Shown: positions 19,901 through 26,583 of the stretch, one piece after another
Layout: the number at the start of each line of letters is the position of its first letter
Numbering within the stretch: position 1 is the first letter of the stretch
Assembly: GCA_964512655.1 (NCBI GenBank)
Contig: CAZEJT010000012.1
Location: 17,131-81,130, forward strand
Source: VBOC01 sp964512655
GTDB taxonomy: Bacteria > Bacteroidota > Ignavibacteria > UBA10030 > SZUA-254
Direction: 5' to 3'
DNA: 64,000 bases
The notes under the pieces: model-generated
The model's database searches: none
Seen by the model: only the letters and a program-made list of their open reading frames with translations
What the model was told of the DNA's origin: nothing
Position numbers and translations under genes: made by a program

Positions 19901-21130
19901 GTTGTTCGTCCAGTTTCCGCCGAATATGTGAGAGAACGATCCTCCGTTGAATGTCGTCGAGGTTCCGATCGTGAGATCACCGTTGACGGTCAGGGCCGCA
20001 GCGGCCGTAAACGAAACAGTGGTTCCGGAACCTACGGAACTGGTGAGGTTGCCCGACACGGTCATAGCGCTCGCAGGCATCGTCTTCGTCGCAGACCCGC
20101 TGCTGCTGGTGAAGGAAAGATTCCCGTAAGCCTGGGCCGAGACGGTCTGGTTGGTGCCGGAATATATCACCGTGCTCGTCGCGCCGATGGATCGGGTGGA
20201 ATAGTTCGATGGAAAAGTATTGTTGCCTCCGATCTTTAGTGTCGTCCCGTTCGCCAGCAGGATTGAGCCGCCGAGTGAACCGCGGTTCGCGGTGAACGTT
20301 GCGAGGTCGAGCGTTCCAGCGACCACCGAGAGATTCCCTCCGATCCCGGGTAAATTGCCGCCGAGAGTCTTCGTAAGCGCGCCGCTGATTCTCAGATTTC
20401 CGTATGTCGGTGCGCTTGAAACTGTCTGGTTTACCGTCGAAGCGGCGTAGTCTACGATACTCGTAGCGTTCAGGTTCTGCACGCCCGATAAATTATAGTT
20501 TCCTGCGAATGTCGACGCCTTCACATATATCGTCCCTGAAGCGTCGACGACGAGTTTGCCCGAACCCGAAATTGAAAACGTAGGGGCTTCTCCGGGATTC
20601 AGGACGCCGTTCACGTACAGCTGGCTGCTCACGCCGATGTTTGCATTGAGACTGGTCGTGCTGCCTGCATTGACGTTTAGTTTTCTGAAAGTGGTGGGTC
20701 CCGAAATCGACTGCGTCGTCCCGTTGAGCGAGACTGCCGCATTCGCGTTGGCGCTGTAAGAACCCGAATTGCTCCAGTTGCCCGTGACGGAGATGTTCTT
20801 GTTGGAATGATTGATCGTCCCGTTGGCTCCGATCGTGATGCTGCCCGAAACCGAGAGGGACTTTGTTATGGTGAGGACAGAAACTTTCGTGCCGGCTCCG
20901 ATTGTGAGGGACTTGCAGAATGAGGCTGCTGCATTGAGGGTGGGCTGATTGGCCCCCGTAAAGCTCGCATCACCGATGATGGCATCAGTCGTGGCGTTGG
21001 GTACTCCGGCCGTCCAATTCGAGGCCGTGCTCCAGTTTGTGTTTGTAGTCCCTTTCCATGACGTCTGGCCGAGAGAAATGCAAGGCATTAATAGAAGCCC
21101 AAGAACAACCGTAACAAGGAATATTCTCAT
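13916..21130 (-). CDS. Giant T9SS-exported beta-strand repeat surface protein (2,404 residues)
   Basis: The start at 21130 is chosen because AGGAGG lies 5 bases before it and a signal peptide (MRIFLVTVVLGLLLMPC...) follows; an upstream in-frame Met at 21166 lacks this. After an N-terminal module resembling that of the three adhesins (SWKGTTNTNWSTASNW), about 1,900 residues are low-complexity Ser/Thr/Gly/Asn beta-strand repeats of the type GNLT-SG-T-FSGG-TVTLSG, typical of a long beta-helical stalk. Then come the module also found in the adhesins (FEVGDTNNYSPVGVAFASV), one InlB B-like repeat (TGSTHGSITPSG), an IPT/TIG-like domain, an FN3-like domain and a sorting tail (last 90 residues, NYPNPFNPTTEI). 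It is expressed from its own promoter. It is probably a filamentous adhesin; the ligand is unknown. Confidence 0.85.
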   Translation of the reverse strand: MRIFLVTVVLGLLLMPCISLGQTSWKGTTNTNWSTASNWTAGVPNATTDAIIGDASFTGANQPTLNAAASFCKSLTIGAGTKVSVLTITKSLSVSGSITIGANGTINHSNKNISVTGNWSNSGSYSANANAAVSLNGTTQSISGPTTFRKLNVNAGSTTSLNANIGVSSQLYVNGVLNPGEAPTFSISGSGKLVVDASGTIYVKASTFAGNYNLSGVQNLNATSIVDYAASTVNQTVSSAPTYGNLRISGALTKTLGGNLPGIGGNLSVVAGTLDLATFTANRGSLGGSILLANGTTLKIGGNNTFPSNYSTRSIGATSTVIYSGTNQTVSAQAYGNLSFTSSSGSATKTMPASAMTVSGNLTSSVGSGTTVSFTAAAALTVNGDLTIGTSTTFNGGSFSHIFGGNWTNNGTFTGATSTVTLSGANKSISGAGASNFNTLNVSGSGATVAPTTNVTISGNLSTSGAGTFSQTGGGTVTMSGAAKTITGSGIAFNNFNASGSISAATSLTVAGNLTVSGSLVGTSGTITLSGVSAVLANVGTLTLNALNISGSVTTTSSFSIKSDFSAAGTFSATAGTVTFSGSSTLSGSPDFFNVALNGTKLQLATGAVLGIGGTLTITAGTFDVTTTTPNSVDYNASGAQTIAGTGYDNLSLSTGGVKTATGGLTVAGDLTINTGATFSGSTFTHSVSGNWINAGTFTAGTSTVQFIGGADASITGSTTFNTLTLNKSTSVNLLVLNSSITAATLAMTSGTMHTGIHSVTITSARSGNGIVIGTIIRTNAFSDGVSYAFEGPKNTVTFASGSGSVSSITMTVSQAPIADFVFGGSINREYDVSVASGGSYQAALRLHYEDGELNGNVESLLREWTVSGITWVISGVTATDTVDNWVEQTGLASIDGRWALSDSVDVANWNGSVSSAWEDGGNWSTVQGHPAIPPSRGTIVLLGGGSAPNQPVLTSLDTVKNIVFESAQAMNLTLGNGGSLVVRGNIAGQWAGSAAHSIDVGSQDLAVGGSVILSDGTAGNSINLNVGSGAATIAGSLTQSGDATISWNGAGSLSIAGDYNHAAGTFSAGSGSVTYNGSGSQVVGGGISYHDLMFDKAGGTATLSSAASVGGSLTLSKAGTFATNAPLTVAGSVSINAGTTLDGEASTISVGGDWMRTGTFTAGTGTVTLNGGSAQSIGATVFNNLSVDKSGGVATPTGNLSINGDLSVLSGTLDLLTFTANRSAVGGTMGLAGSALLRIGGTLAFPNNFAAYSLASSSTVEYYGTLTQIVGAQPYGNLTFSNGGSNVKILSGATSTSGNLLINTGATLDAGSFAASVGGNWTNNGTFTPSASTITLSGGSGTLSGATTFDNLNVSGTYSASSDIAVNGAANVSGSYQASSTTTTFSGNFTNSGSFASSGTVTFTGGGSQALSLNSGFASTGTVNFNGTLSPSFSDNSGPGLTNVVINNSGGITPDVDWHVAGTFTVANGALFNDGSLSYIFGSTFTNNGTVISTGVLVFSPSAPATLTFLGTTFTTTGYVDFSGSGDITVAGGAPTFASVLLDNTSVNGVTPSSNWTVTGDILIGSGSTLNGGAGLTHTMSGNWTNDGTFNGGTSTVILNSAGGASIAGSGNTTFNNLTIAGIIAALSPFNVAGDFADNGTFDATGATVSFTGGSHSSIGGSTSPVPFDQLTVAKNSAAATLAANLTGLSDLIVSSGTLDLSTFTVSQIGTGGILDAEAGGILEVGGSNAIPTFAQYTLDPSSTVVYNGTGSQTVLSAPVYGNLSVSSTGTVTPDGALTVAGSFLLTGGTFVGGAHTHNLAGNWSMTGGLFTNAGTTISLNGTGSQMVGSAGNFSGLMLNKPSGTCNLSTNITVDGALTFTSGNITTGANSVIMGLTGSVSRTSGHVVGHLQKPVAAGPTSLTFEVGDTNNYSPVGVAFASVTSGGNLTASATAGEHPTIGTSGIDPNQDVNRYWTLSNAGTVFSTYAATLNYGAADVDGGADPNAFIAQKFDTGAWTWPLVGIHTSTSTEVIGLTSFSDFALGIIEHDTIVATGSTHGSITPSGPIPVLYGTDTSFTVKPDSGYVISAVHIDSVLVASDTLYHFTNVRANHTIDVLFGYPVPQVNSIGPVLSSYRGNALDLVVTGANFINGVSSLNVGAGITVNALVVHSADTILANITVNASAVPGSRNFTVTNSAPGGGTSGSITFTVLNHLPAALSLLVPANGDTIRLTTIPRPIVFSWNSSADLDVADTLTYLVHILSPIQDTFAVRADTTLSTSTLMALLLPQTSYAWSMQVTDGYDTVAASDTLSFRTSDSVSSIRERGKRIPTEYALHQNYPNPFNPTTEIQFDLPHGSIVTLAVYNLLGQEMATLIDHRSMGAGYQVVRFDASHLQSGVYLYRILAEQGGGKDFVSVRKMMFLK

Positions 21131-21257
21131 AGTCCCTCCTAAAATTAACACCTTATGTAGCTTCATTGAACCGTAATCCTAACTAATTCCCCTATCATTA
21201 TCAAATTGGTATCTGACTCATTTATTAGCGAATATCCAAAGAAATTTACGAGCCCTG

Positions 21258-21286
21258 ATAATACAGAATCCAGTCTCTATTGTCAA
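21258..21286 (-). promoter_or_regulatory. Sigma-70-like promoter of the 2,404-residue adhesin gene
   Basis: The minus strand reads TTGACA, 17 bases, TATTAT, which is close to consensus in both boxes and in spacing. The start codon lies about 128 bases downstream of the -10 box. Confidence 0.75.
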
Positions 21287-21403
21287 GTTCTCGTGAAATT
21301 TTAATCTTGGGGATCTTTACTGGTGCGGAATCGCGGAGGTGCTTCCCTACCGGATAAATCGGGAAATTAGGGGGTGCTATGGAAGCTCACCAGCCCCTGT
21401 AGG

Positions 21404-21421
21404 CGCCGGCTTTGGCCGGCG
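21404..21421. repeat. REP-like palindrome (CGCCGGC-TTTG-GCCGGCG)
   Basis: Seven-base perfect arms with loop TTTG are preceded by CTGTAGG and followed by TATCC. The element matches the family found at 13.8, 25.4 and 27.7 kb. Confidence 0.7.
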
Positions 21422-21484
21422 TATCCTGAGGCCCGCGGCTATCTTGGGAGAGATGCTGCGGAAGTTTCGGCCTTGCGAAGTTCG

Positions 21485-24400
21485 TTATCTCATGAGAATC
21501 ATCCTCTTCACGTCGCGGAAAGAAACGGAGGAATTTTCCTTGCCTACGGCTTCAATACGGTAGAAGTAGACGCCGCTAGGCCGCTCCGGCCTCCAGCTCG
21601 CGGCGTGATATCCGGCGGCCTGTATCTCATCGACCAGCGTCCCGACGAGGATGCCGATAGGATCATAGACCGTCAGCCTCACACGGCTATCGACGGGAAG
21701 ATCGTACTCAATGGAAGTGGATGGATTGAAGGGATTCGGGTAATTCTGGCGGAGAGCAAACGCGACAGGCACGCCCCGGCTTGCCGGATTCCGGGCTTCA
21801 ATAATGATTCGATTGGTTCCTATCGCAAGCTCCAGCGACCCCTGTGTGCCGAGAGGAATATGCTTCGCTCCCACGACCATGCCGAAGTCCCGGCTCCGAT
21901 CTGGTGCGATCTGCCACGAAAACCTGATCGCCCCGTCCCCGGACTGAAGGAGTATGGGAAATCGTTGAGCGTTCCCATCTCCGCTTCTCAGCGATTCTTT
22001 GTACCGCTGTGATTGGAACCGGACATCGAATGCATCCGGAGGAGGAAGAGGGGGCGCTTCCTGCGATAGTCCGGGTCCTTCACCGGATTCGGTTTCGGCG
22101 ATGGTTAATACCTGGCGATGTCCCGCCCGATCTTGAAAGGTGAACCTGTAGGGCGATTCCGGCCGCGCATGTGCTGGAACGGCTGGAGACGCTTTCGCTC
22201 CCGAAGATGTGAGTACTAGTTTCCCCGGTCCTTTGGACTTGACCCAGTATCCTTCAATGGGCCTGAGCGAGTCCGCTATGACGTAGACGCCGCTGTATCC
22301 GAAGAACGGGGAGCTCAGGAGCCCCGTAGGCTGCGACTGTATTGCAGCCGCATCGACCGGGAATGAGATTGTGCCGACAAGATTCCACCCTCCGGCCACC
22401 GGGATTGAGTCGCCCGCCTCGGGATCGCCGGCGAAGGTGAACACATTGCTTGTGTCGAACTTGATCCAGTACCCCGCGTACTGCCGAAGCGTGTCGTGCC
22501 GGACATAGCCGCCTTGGTAAGAAAACGCCCTCGAGAGAGATGCGGGAAACGATGCTGCAAGGCTCGCGTCTGTCACGCCGAGGGGGAGAGAAACAATATT
22601 CCAACCCCCACCGACAGTCCGGCCGACCGAGAAGCAGGGAAGCGCCTGCGTGGCCTGCGGTCCGGGCGCAGTCGGTACGCTGTCCCCGTTTCTTGCCGTT
22701 GCCGTAAATTGATATAGCACGCACTGGTGGAGTCCCCTGACACGCACACCGCCGCTGCCGCCCCATCCGGCGAGTGTCTGCCAGGCCGGACTCGCGCCGG
22801 TAGAGCCGTCGGACTGGACGTAGAATTGAACCGAATCAATTCCGCCGCCGATTGCAAATTGTGTGTTGGATGGATTGGCGCCCGGGTCTATCGAGAGATT
22901 GACCGAAACAAAGCCGGGGTCGGAAAGAGCCGGTTGGCCGGGAGCGGATGCGAGGGTTGATTTGGCGATCTGAGCGTAGGCCCCCTCGCCCTGGCCGTTG
23001 AAGGCAGCAACACGGTAGTAGCATCGCCGGTCAGTCGACAGCCCGGTGTCGGTAAAAGAGACTGTGTTCGCGGGAAGATCCCCGCCGAGCTGAGAAAAAG
23101 GCCCGCCCGGCGAAAAGGCTCTGTATACCCGATAACCCGTTTCGTCGGCGGCTTCATCGGTCCAGTGGAACTGAATGCTGGTGAGCGTCACTGCGTCGAC
23201 CACGACAGACGAGGGGGGTACCGGAGCATTACTGTGCGTCATGAAGCTCCAGGGGGCTCCTGATGCCGTCGCCTGGCCTACCCCGTTCTTCGCGACTACC
23301 TTCCAGTAGTAGCCTGTCCCTCCGCCCAAACCGGAATATGAATATGAGATTCCGGTCTGGTTGGCGCTGACCGGGACGGCGAACGTCGTGTCGGTTCCGA
23401 GGTAGACATCGTAGACATCCGCTCCCGAGGCTGGTTGCCAGGTCAGCGTTCCGGAGGTATCCTGGTTTCCTGCGGCGTTCCCGGGCGAAAGCTGAGAGAA
23501 CGGGGCCGGGGCGCTGTTCGGTCCGGCGGTAATCCACATCGGAGCGCTCCACGCCTCTCTCCCGTTTGTCTCCTTGACGTATGCGTAGTAATAGTAGGTA
23601 GTCCCCTCGGTCTGCGGCTGAGAGAGAACGAGCGAATCCTGCCCGGCGACCGATGTGAGAGCAGTGGGAGCTGCCCCCGAACCCGGGACGCCGTAGCGCA
23701 GCTCAATCGTGGAGAACCCGTCACCGTCGGGCTCCACCGCTTTCACCCGGAACGGAATCGACCCGTTGATCGTGAAGATCTCGCCCATCTGGTGCGCTCC
23801 CACCTCGAACCGCAGCTGAAGGTTATGGTCCTCGGTTGCGTACGTCCGTCTGTGTCGAAGGGCTTCAATGATATTTGCGCGGGTCAGGGATGTCGCAAGG
23901 ACGGCGGTCCTCTGCTGGTTCAGATTGCCGAAATTCGTGTAGTGGTTGTCCTGGTTTGCGCAGGGAGCCACGTGATACCCGAGTCGCAGTAGGTCGTGGA
24001 AGCGGCTGGTATAGTCACCCGAAGCAGGGTCGCTCTCAGTATAGCCGGCGGTGAGCGCCGGTCCGTTCTTCATCGCGGTTCCTACGACTACGCTGTCCCA
24101 CGCAGGATTGAACGGATTTGAAAAGATCCCGCTGTAATCGGTCGCCTGCGGATGAGCGAAATAGCAGAAACCGCCGTACTTCTTGACCGAATCGAAGAGC
24201 ATGCTGTAATTGTATTCGGAGACGTACACGTCATAGTTATTCGCTTCCCAACCGAAGAGTTTATTCGTCCCGTAGATGAGAACGTGTCCGCCGTTATTGA
24301 TCACGCCCCATTCCTGCCCGTACATGCTCACGAAAACGCCGTCCTGGTTCATCGAATCCGCTTCGGCGTTGCCGGCGCGCCAGTAGCCGGGGTTCATGTG

Positions 24401-24652
24401 AAGGTCGGAACTGCCGCGGTGGTTATGGTCGCTCACGCCGAGAAAATTCATGTTGTGCGCTACGTCGCGGGCATAGGTCATCGCCTGCGCCACGGGCTTC
24501 CTGTACGTGTTTGTATCCTGCTCCTTGTTGCCGTCGGAGTACCAGGTCTGGGAGTGGATGTCGCCGAAGTAGATGTGATAGGGGCTCTGAGCACGTGCGG
24601 AGGCGAGTCCCCAGCACAACAGTGCGAGGAAGATCGGGAGGCGGTTCTTCAT
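21485..24652 (-). CDS. Secreted PHP/CehA-like metallohydrolase with FN3 domains and T9SS sorting tail
   Basis: The mature protein should be exported and anchored or released through the T9SS. A signal peptide (MKNRLPIFLALLCWGLASARAQ) is followed by a PHP-type metallohydrolase domain of about 280 residues. Its motifs DIHSQTWYSDG (31-41), SDHNH (74-78), GQEW, FAHPQ and a late NQDNH fit the metal ligands of the CehA/McbA (DUF3604-like) branch. Two FN3-like domains (about 370-560), a region with two GGWN-V type repeats and a sorting tail (NYPNPFNPSTSI, last 90 residues) follow. The start is ATG 24652, though a GTG directly before it (24655) is also possible; no clear ribosome site is seen. Such hydrolases act on phosphoesters or related bonds, but the substrate here is unknown. 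Confidence 0.8.
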   Translation of the reverse strand: MKNRLPIFLALLCWGLASARAQSPYHIYFGDIHSQTWYSDGNKEQDTNTYRKPVAQAMTYARDVAHNMNFLGVSDHNHRGSSDLHMNPGYWRAGNAEADSMNQDGVFVSMYGQEWGVINNGGHVLIYGTNKLFGWEANNYDVYVSEYNYSMLFDSVKKYGGFCYFAHPQATDYSGIFSNPFNPAWDSVVVGTAMKNGPALTAGYTESDPASGDYTSRFHDLLRLGYHVAPCANQDNHYTNFGNLNQQRTAVLATSLTRANIIEALRHRRTYATEDHNLQLRFEVGAHQMGEIFTINGSIPFRVKAVEPDGDGFSTIELRYGVPGSGAAPTALTSVAGQDSLVLSQPQTEGTTYYYYAYVKETNGREAWSAPMWITAGPNSAPAPFSQLSPGNAAGNQDTSGTLTWQPASGADVYDVYLGTDTTFAVPVSANQTGISYSYSGLGGGTGYYWKVVAKNGVGQATASGAPWSFMTHSNAPVPPSSVVVDAVTLTSIQFHWTDEAADETGYRVYRAFSPGGPFSQLGGDLPANTVSFTDTGLSTDRRCYYRVAAFNGQGEGAYAQIAKSTLASAPGQPALSDPGFVSVNLSIDPGANPSNTQFAIGGGIDSVQFYVQSDGSTGASPAWQTLAGWGGSGGVRVRGLHQCVLYQFTATARNGDSVPTAPGPQATQALPCFSVGRTVGGGWNIVSLPLGVTDASLAASFPASLSRAFSYQGGYVRHDTLRQYAGYWIKFDTSNVFTFAGDPEAGDSIPVAGGWNLVGTISFPVDAAAIQSQPTGLLSSPFFGYSGVYVIADSLRPIEGYWVKSKGPGKLVLTSSGAKASPAVPAHARPESPYRFTFQDRAGHRQVLTIAETESGEGPGLSQEAPPLPPPDAFDVRFQSQRYKESLRSGDGNAQRFPILLQSGDGAIRFSWQIAPDRSRDFGMVVGAKHIPLGTQGSLELAIGTNRIIIEARNPASRGVPVAFALRQNYPNPFNPSTSIEYDLPVDSRVRLTVYDPIGILVGTLVDEIQAAGYHAASWRPERPSGVYFYRIEAVGKENSSVSFRDVKRMILMR

Positions 24653-24736
24653 CACTACATTATATCAATTTGGGGCAGAAAGGTTAAATATACCCATTCG
24701 CTGACCTGAAAACAAGCCCTTTACTTGCAATTCATT

Positions 24737-24764
24737 GGGTGTCACGGTCCATACCGTGACACCC
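24737..24764. repeat. Perfect 12-bp inverted repeat in the divergent metallohydrolase/tadA spacer
   Basis: GGGTGTCACGGT and ACCGTGACACCC flank the loop CCAT. There is no T-run, so it is unlikely to be a terminator. Lying between two divergently transcribed genes, it could be an operator or another dispersed palindrome. Confidence 0.7.
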
Positions 24765-24911
24765 ACCGGCAGGTCAAATAAAATGCGGCTTTGTGCTCTC
24801 AGCTCCCCGTTTGACGATAGTCAGGGTTTTGCTTATACTTTCCGTCCTACAACCTGCATTATTTTTCCGAATCTGCCCGTGATTTCCGGCAAAAAGGAAC
24901 ATTCATATTGG

Positions 24912-25343
24912 ATGGAACTCGCTCTCAGAGAGGCAGAGGTCGCTCTGGAGCGCAGGGAGGTGCCTGTGGGAGCAGTGATCGTCCGGGAGGGGAAGGTGAT
25001 CGGGAAGGGCTCGAACCAGAGCGAGATGCTGCAGGACCCAACGGCTCATGCGGAGATGATCGCGCTGACCGCCGCAGCCGCCCATTTGGAGAGCCGGCGG
25101 CTTCAGGAGTGCACGATGTATGTGACCCTCGAGCCCTGCCCGATGTGCGCTGGCGCGATCGTCCTCTCGCGCCTCCCGTCGCTCGTCTTCGGGGCTTATG
25201 ATCCTAAGGCGGGGGCAGTTTCGTCACTCTTTACAATTACGAACGACATCCGGCTGAATCACAGAGTTCACACCATCGGAGGCGTGCTGGAGGAAAAATG
25301 CGGCGCGATACTGAAGGAGTTCTTCTTGGAGCAGCGGAAGTGA
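24912..25343 (+). CDS. tadA: tRNA-specific adenosine deaminase
   Basis: TadA converts adenosine 34 of tRNA-Arg(ACG) to inosine in the cytosol. The zinc/catalytic motif HAE (residues 46-48) and the PCPMC motif (75-79) of the cytidine deaminase fold are both present, as are the family's VPVGAV and DPTAHAE blocks. The ATG at 24912 is preferred (143 residues, AAAGGA 13 bases before). An in-frame GTG at 24879 would add 11 residues (VISGKKEHSYW), and its HSYW aligns with the N terminus of E. coli TadA, so that start is a real alternative. The frame remains open upstream to 24735, but this part reads through a palindrome and is not expected to be coding. It is the only confident plus-strand gene in the window. 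Confidence 0.9.
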   Translation: MELALREAEVALERREVPVGAVIVREGKVIGKGSNQSEMLQDPTAHAEMIALTAAAAHLESRRLQECTMYVTLEPCPMCAGAIVLSRLPSLVFGAYDPKAGAVSSLFTITNDIRLNHRVHTIGGVLEEKCGAILKEFFLEQRK

Positions 25344-25370
25344 ACGGCGGGCCTATCACGTTCCTCTTCG

Positions 25371-25417
25371 TTCCGCCGCTCTGCGGCGGAATGCTTCATT
25401 GGGGCGCTCTGCGCCCC
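25371..25417. repeat. Two adjacent hairpins (TTCCGCCG/CGGCGGAA and GGGGCGC/GCGCCCC)
   Basis: The first stem spans 25371-25391 and the second 25401-25417. The stretch GGCGGAATGC followed by TTGGGGCGCTC and GCGCCCCCA recurs at 13757-13791, also just before REP-like palindromes. The composite arrangement is therefore repeated, not only the palindrome. Confidence 0.65.
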
Positions 25418-25445
25418 CACACAAGATCCAAACCTATCCGGTAGG

Positions 25446-25463
25446 TGCCGGCTTAAGCCGGCA
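25446..25463. repeat. REP-like palindrome (TGCCGGCTTAAGCCGGCA)
   Basis: A perfect 18-bp palindrome preceded by GTAGG lies between the convergent 3' ends of tadA and prfA. It may act as a bidirectional terminator or mRNA-end stabiliser, but lacks T-runs. Confidence 0.7.
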
Positions 25464-25478
25464 TATTCTCAATGTAGC

Positions 25479-25496
25479 CGCAGGCTTTAGCCTGCG
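25479..25496. repeat. REP-like palindrome (CGCAGGCT-TT-AGCCTGCG)
   Basis: Perfect 8-bp arms are preceded by TGTAGC and followed by TTCTTTGT. It differs from the other family members by compensating C-to-A and G-to-T changes in the arms, so the hairpin is preserved while the sequence varies. Confidence 0.7.
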
Positions 25497-25512
25497 TTCT
25501 TTGTCCTAATAC

Positions 25513-26580
25513 CTACCCGCTCGCCTGCAGCTTCTCCGCCCGGTCGGCCACCCTTAACTGCTCGATGAGATCGTCGAGTTTCCCATCGATGATTTCCGAC
25601 AGGTTATACAGCGTCAACCCTATCCTGTGATCTGTGACGCGGTTCTGGGGGAAATTGTAGGTCCTGATCTTGTCGCTCCTATCTCCGCTCTTCACCATCT
25701 GCCTGCGCTGAGCGGTGATGGAGGCGGTCTGCTCAAGCATCTTCTTTTCGTAGAGCTTCGCCCTGAGCATCTTCATCGCGCGTTCGCGGTTCTGGAACTG
25801 TGAGCGCTCCTGCTGGCACGCGACCACGATGCCGGTAGGCTTGTGCGTGATCCGGACCGCCGTCTCGACTTTATTGACGTTTTGCCCTCCCTTGCCGCCT
25901 GACCGGTAGGTCGCGAATTCGAGATCGGCGGGGTTAATCTCGATCTCGACGTCTTCAACTTCCGGGAGAACTGCCACTGTCGCCGCCGATGTATGGATCC
26001 GGCCCTGGGCCTCGGTTTCAGGAACTCGCTGAACGCGGTGGACGCCGCTCTCGAATTTCAGCGCTCCGTATGCTCCTTCGCCTTTCAGCGAAAAGATAAT
26101 TTCTTTATACCCCCCTTTGCCCGCCTCGCTCCAGTCCATCAGCTCCGTCTTCCACCCGGCCCGTTCGGCGTACCGGGTGTACATCCGGTAGAGATCGGCC
26201 GCGAATAACGCCGCCTCCTCGCCGCCCGTCCCGCCCCGGATCTCCACGATGCAGTCCTTATCGTCGTTCGGATCCTTTGGAATCAGAAGGGCTTTGAGGT
26301 CTTCTTCCAGCTTCGCAACTTTCGCCTGCGTTTCGGTGAGCTCTGTCGCGGCCAGCTGACGCATCTCCGGATCGTCCCCTGACTCGGCGAGAGCGCGCAG
26401 GTTCGCGACGTCGGCCTTGGCTTTTTTGTAGATCCTGTAGGTGTTGACAATCGCGTCGAGCCCGCTCCGCTCCTTTGAGAGGTCCCGGTAGCGCTCCTTA
26501 TTTGAGATCGTCGCAGGATCGGAGAGAAGCACCGTCAGCTCATCGTATCGTTCGACGAGTTTGTCAAGCCGGTCGAACAT
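25513..26580 (-). CDS. prfA: Peptide chain release factor 1
   Basis: RF1 recognises UAA and UAG in the ribosomal A site and triggers release of the finished protein. The 355-residue length is normal. The stop-codon reading motif of the P-x-T type is PET (187-189, in RVPETEAQGRIHTS). The peptidyl-tRNA hydrolysis motif GGQ is at 231-233, inside SGGKGGQNVNKVETAV. It lies 3 bases after the DUF1385 gene, a pairing also seen in other bacteria, and at the end of the long minus-strand gene run. Confidence 0.96.
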   Translation of the reverse strand: MFDRLDKLVERYDELTVLLSDPATISNKERYRDLSKERSGLDAIVNTYRIYKKAKADVANLRALAESGDDPEMRQLAATELTETQAKVAKLEEDLKALLIPKDPNDDKDCIVEIRGGTGGEEAALFAADLYRMYTRYAERAGWKTELMDWSEAGKGGYKEIIFSLKGEGAYGALKFESGVHRVQRVPETEAQGRIHTSAATVAVLPEVEDVEIEINPADLEFATYRSGGKGGQNVNKVETAVRITHKPTGIVVACQQERSQFQNRERAMKMLRAKLYEKKMLEQTASITAQRRQMVKSGDRSDKIRTYNFPQNRVTDHRIGLTLYNLSEIIDGKLDDLIEQLRVADRAEKLQASG

Positions 26581-26583
26581 GGA

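Larger units (their letters stand above)
21131..21484. other. 354-bp intergenic region: promoter and a REP-like palindrome, no gene
   Basis: The adhesin promoter (21258-21286) leaves a leader of about 125 bases. A REP-like palindrome lies at 21404-21421 next to the 3' end of the metallohydrolase gene. Short plus-strand frames here look like noise. Confidence 0.75.

Noticed and set aside
24657..24662. A perfect TATAAT on the minus strand just before the metallohydrolase start
   Set aside because: It lies 4 bases from the ATG and has no good -35 at 16-18 bases, so it would require a leaderless transcript. I do not call it a promoter.
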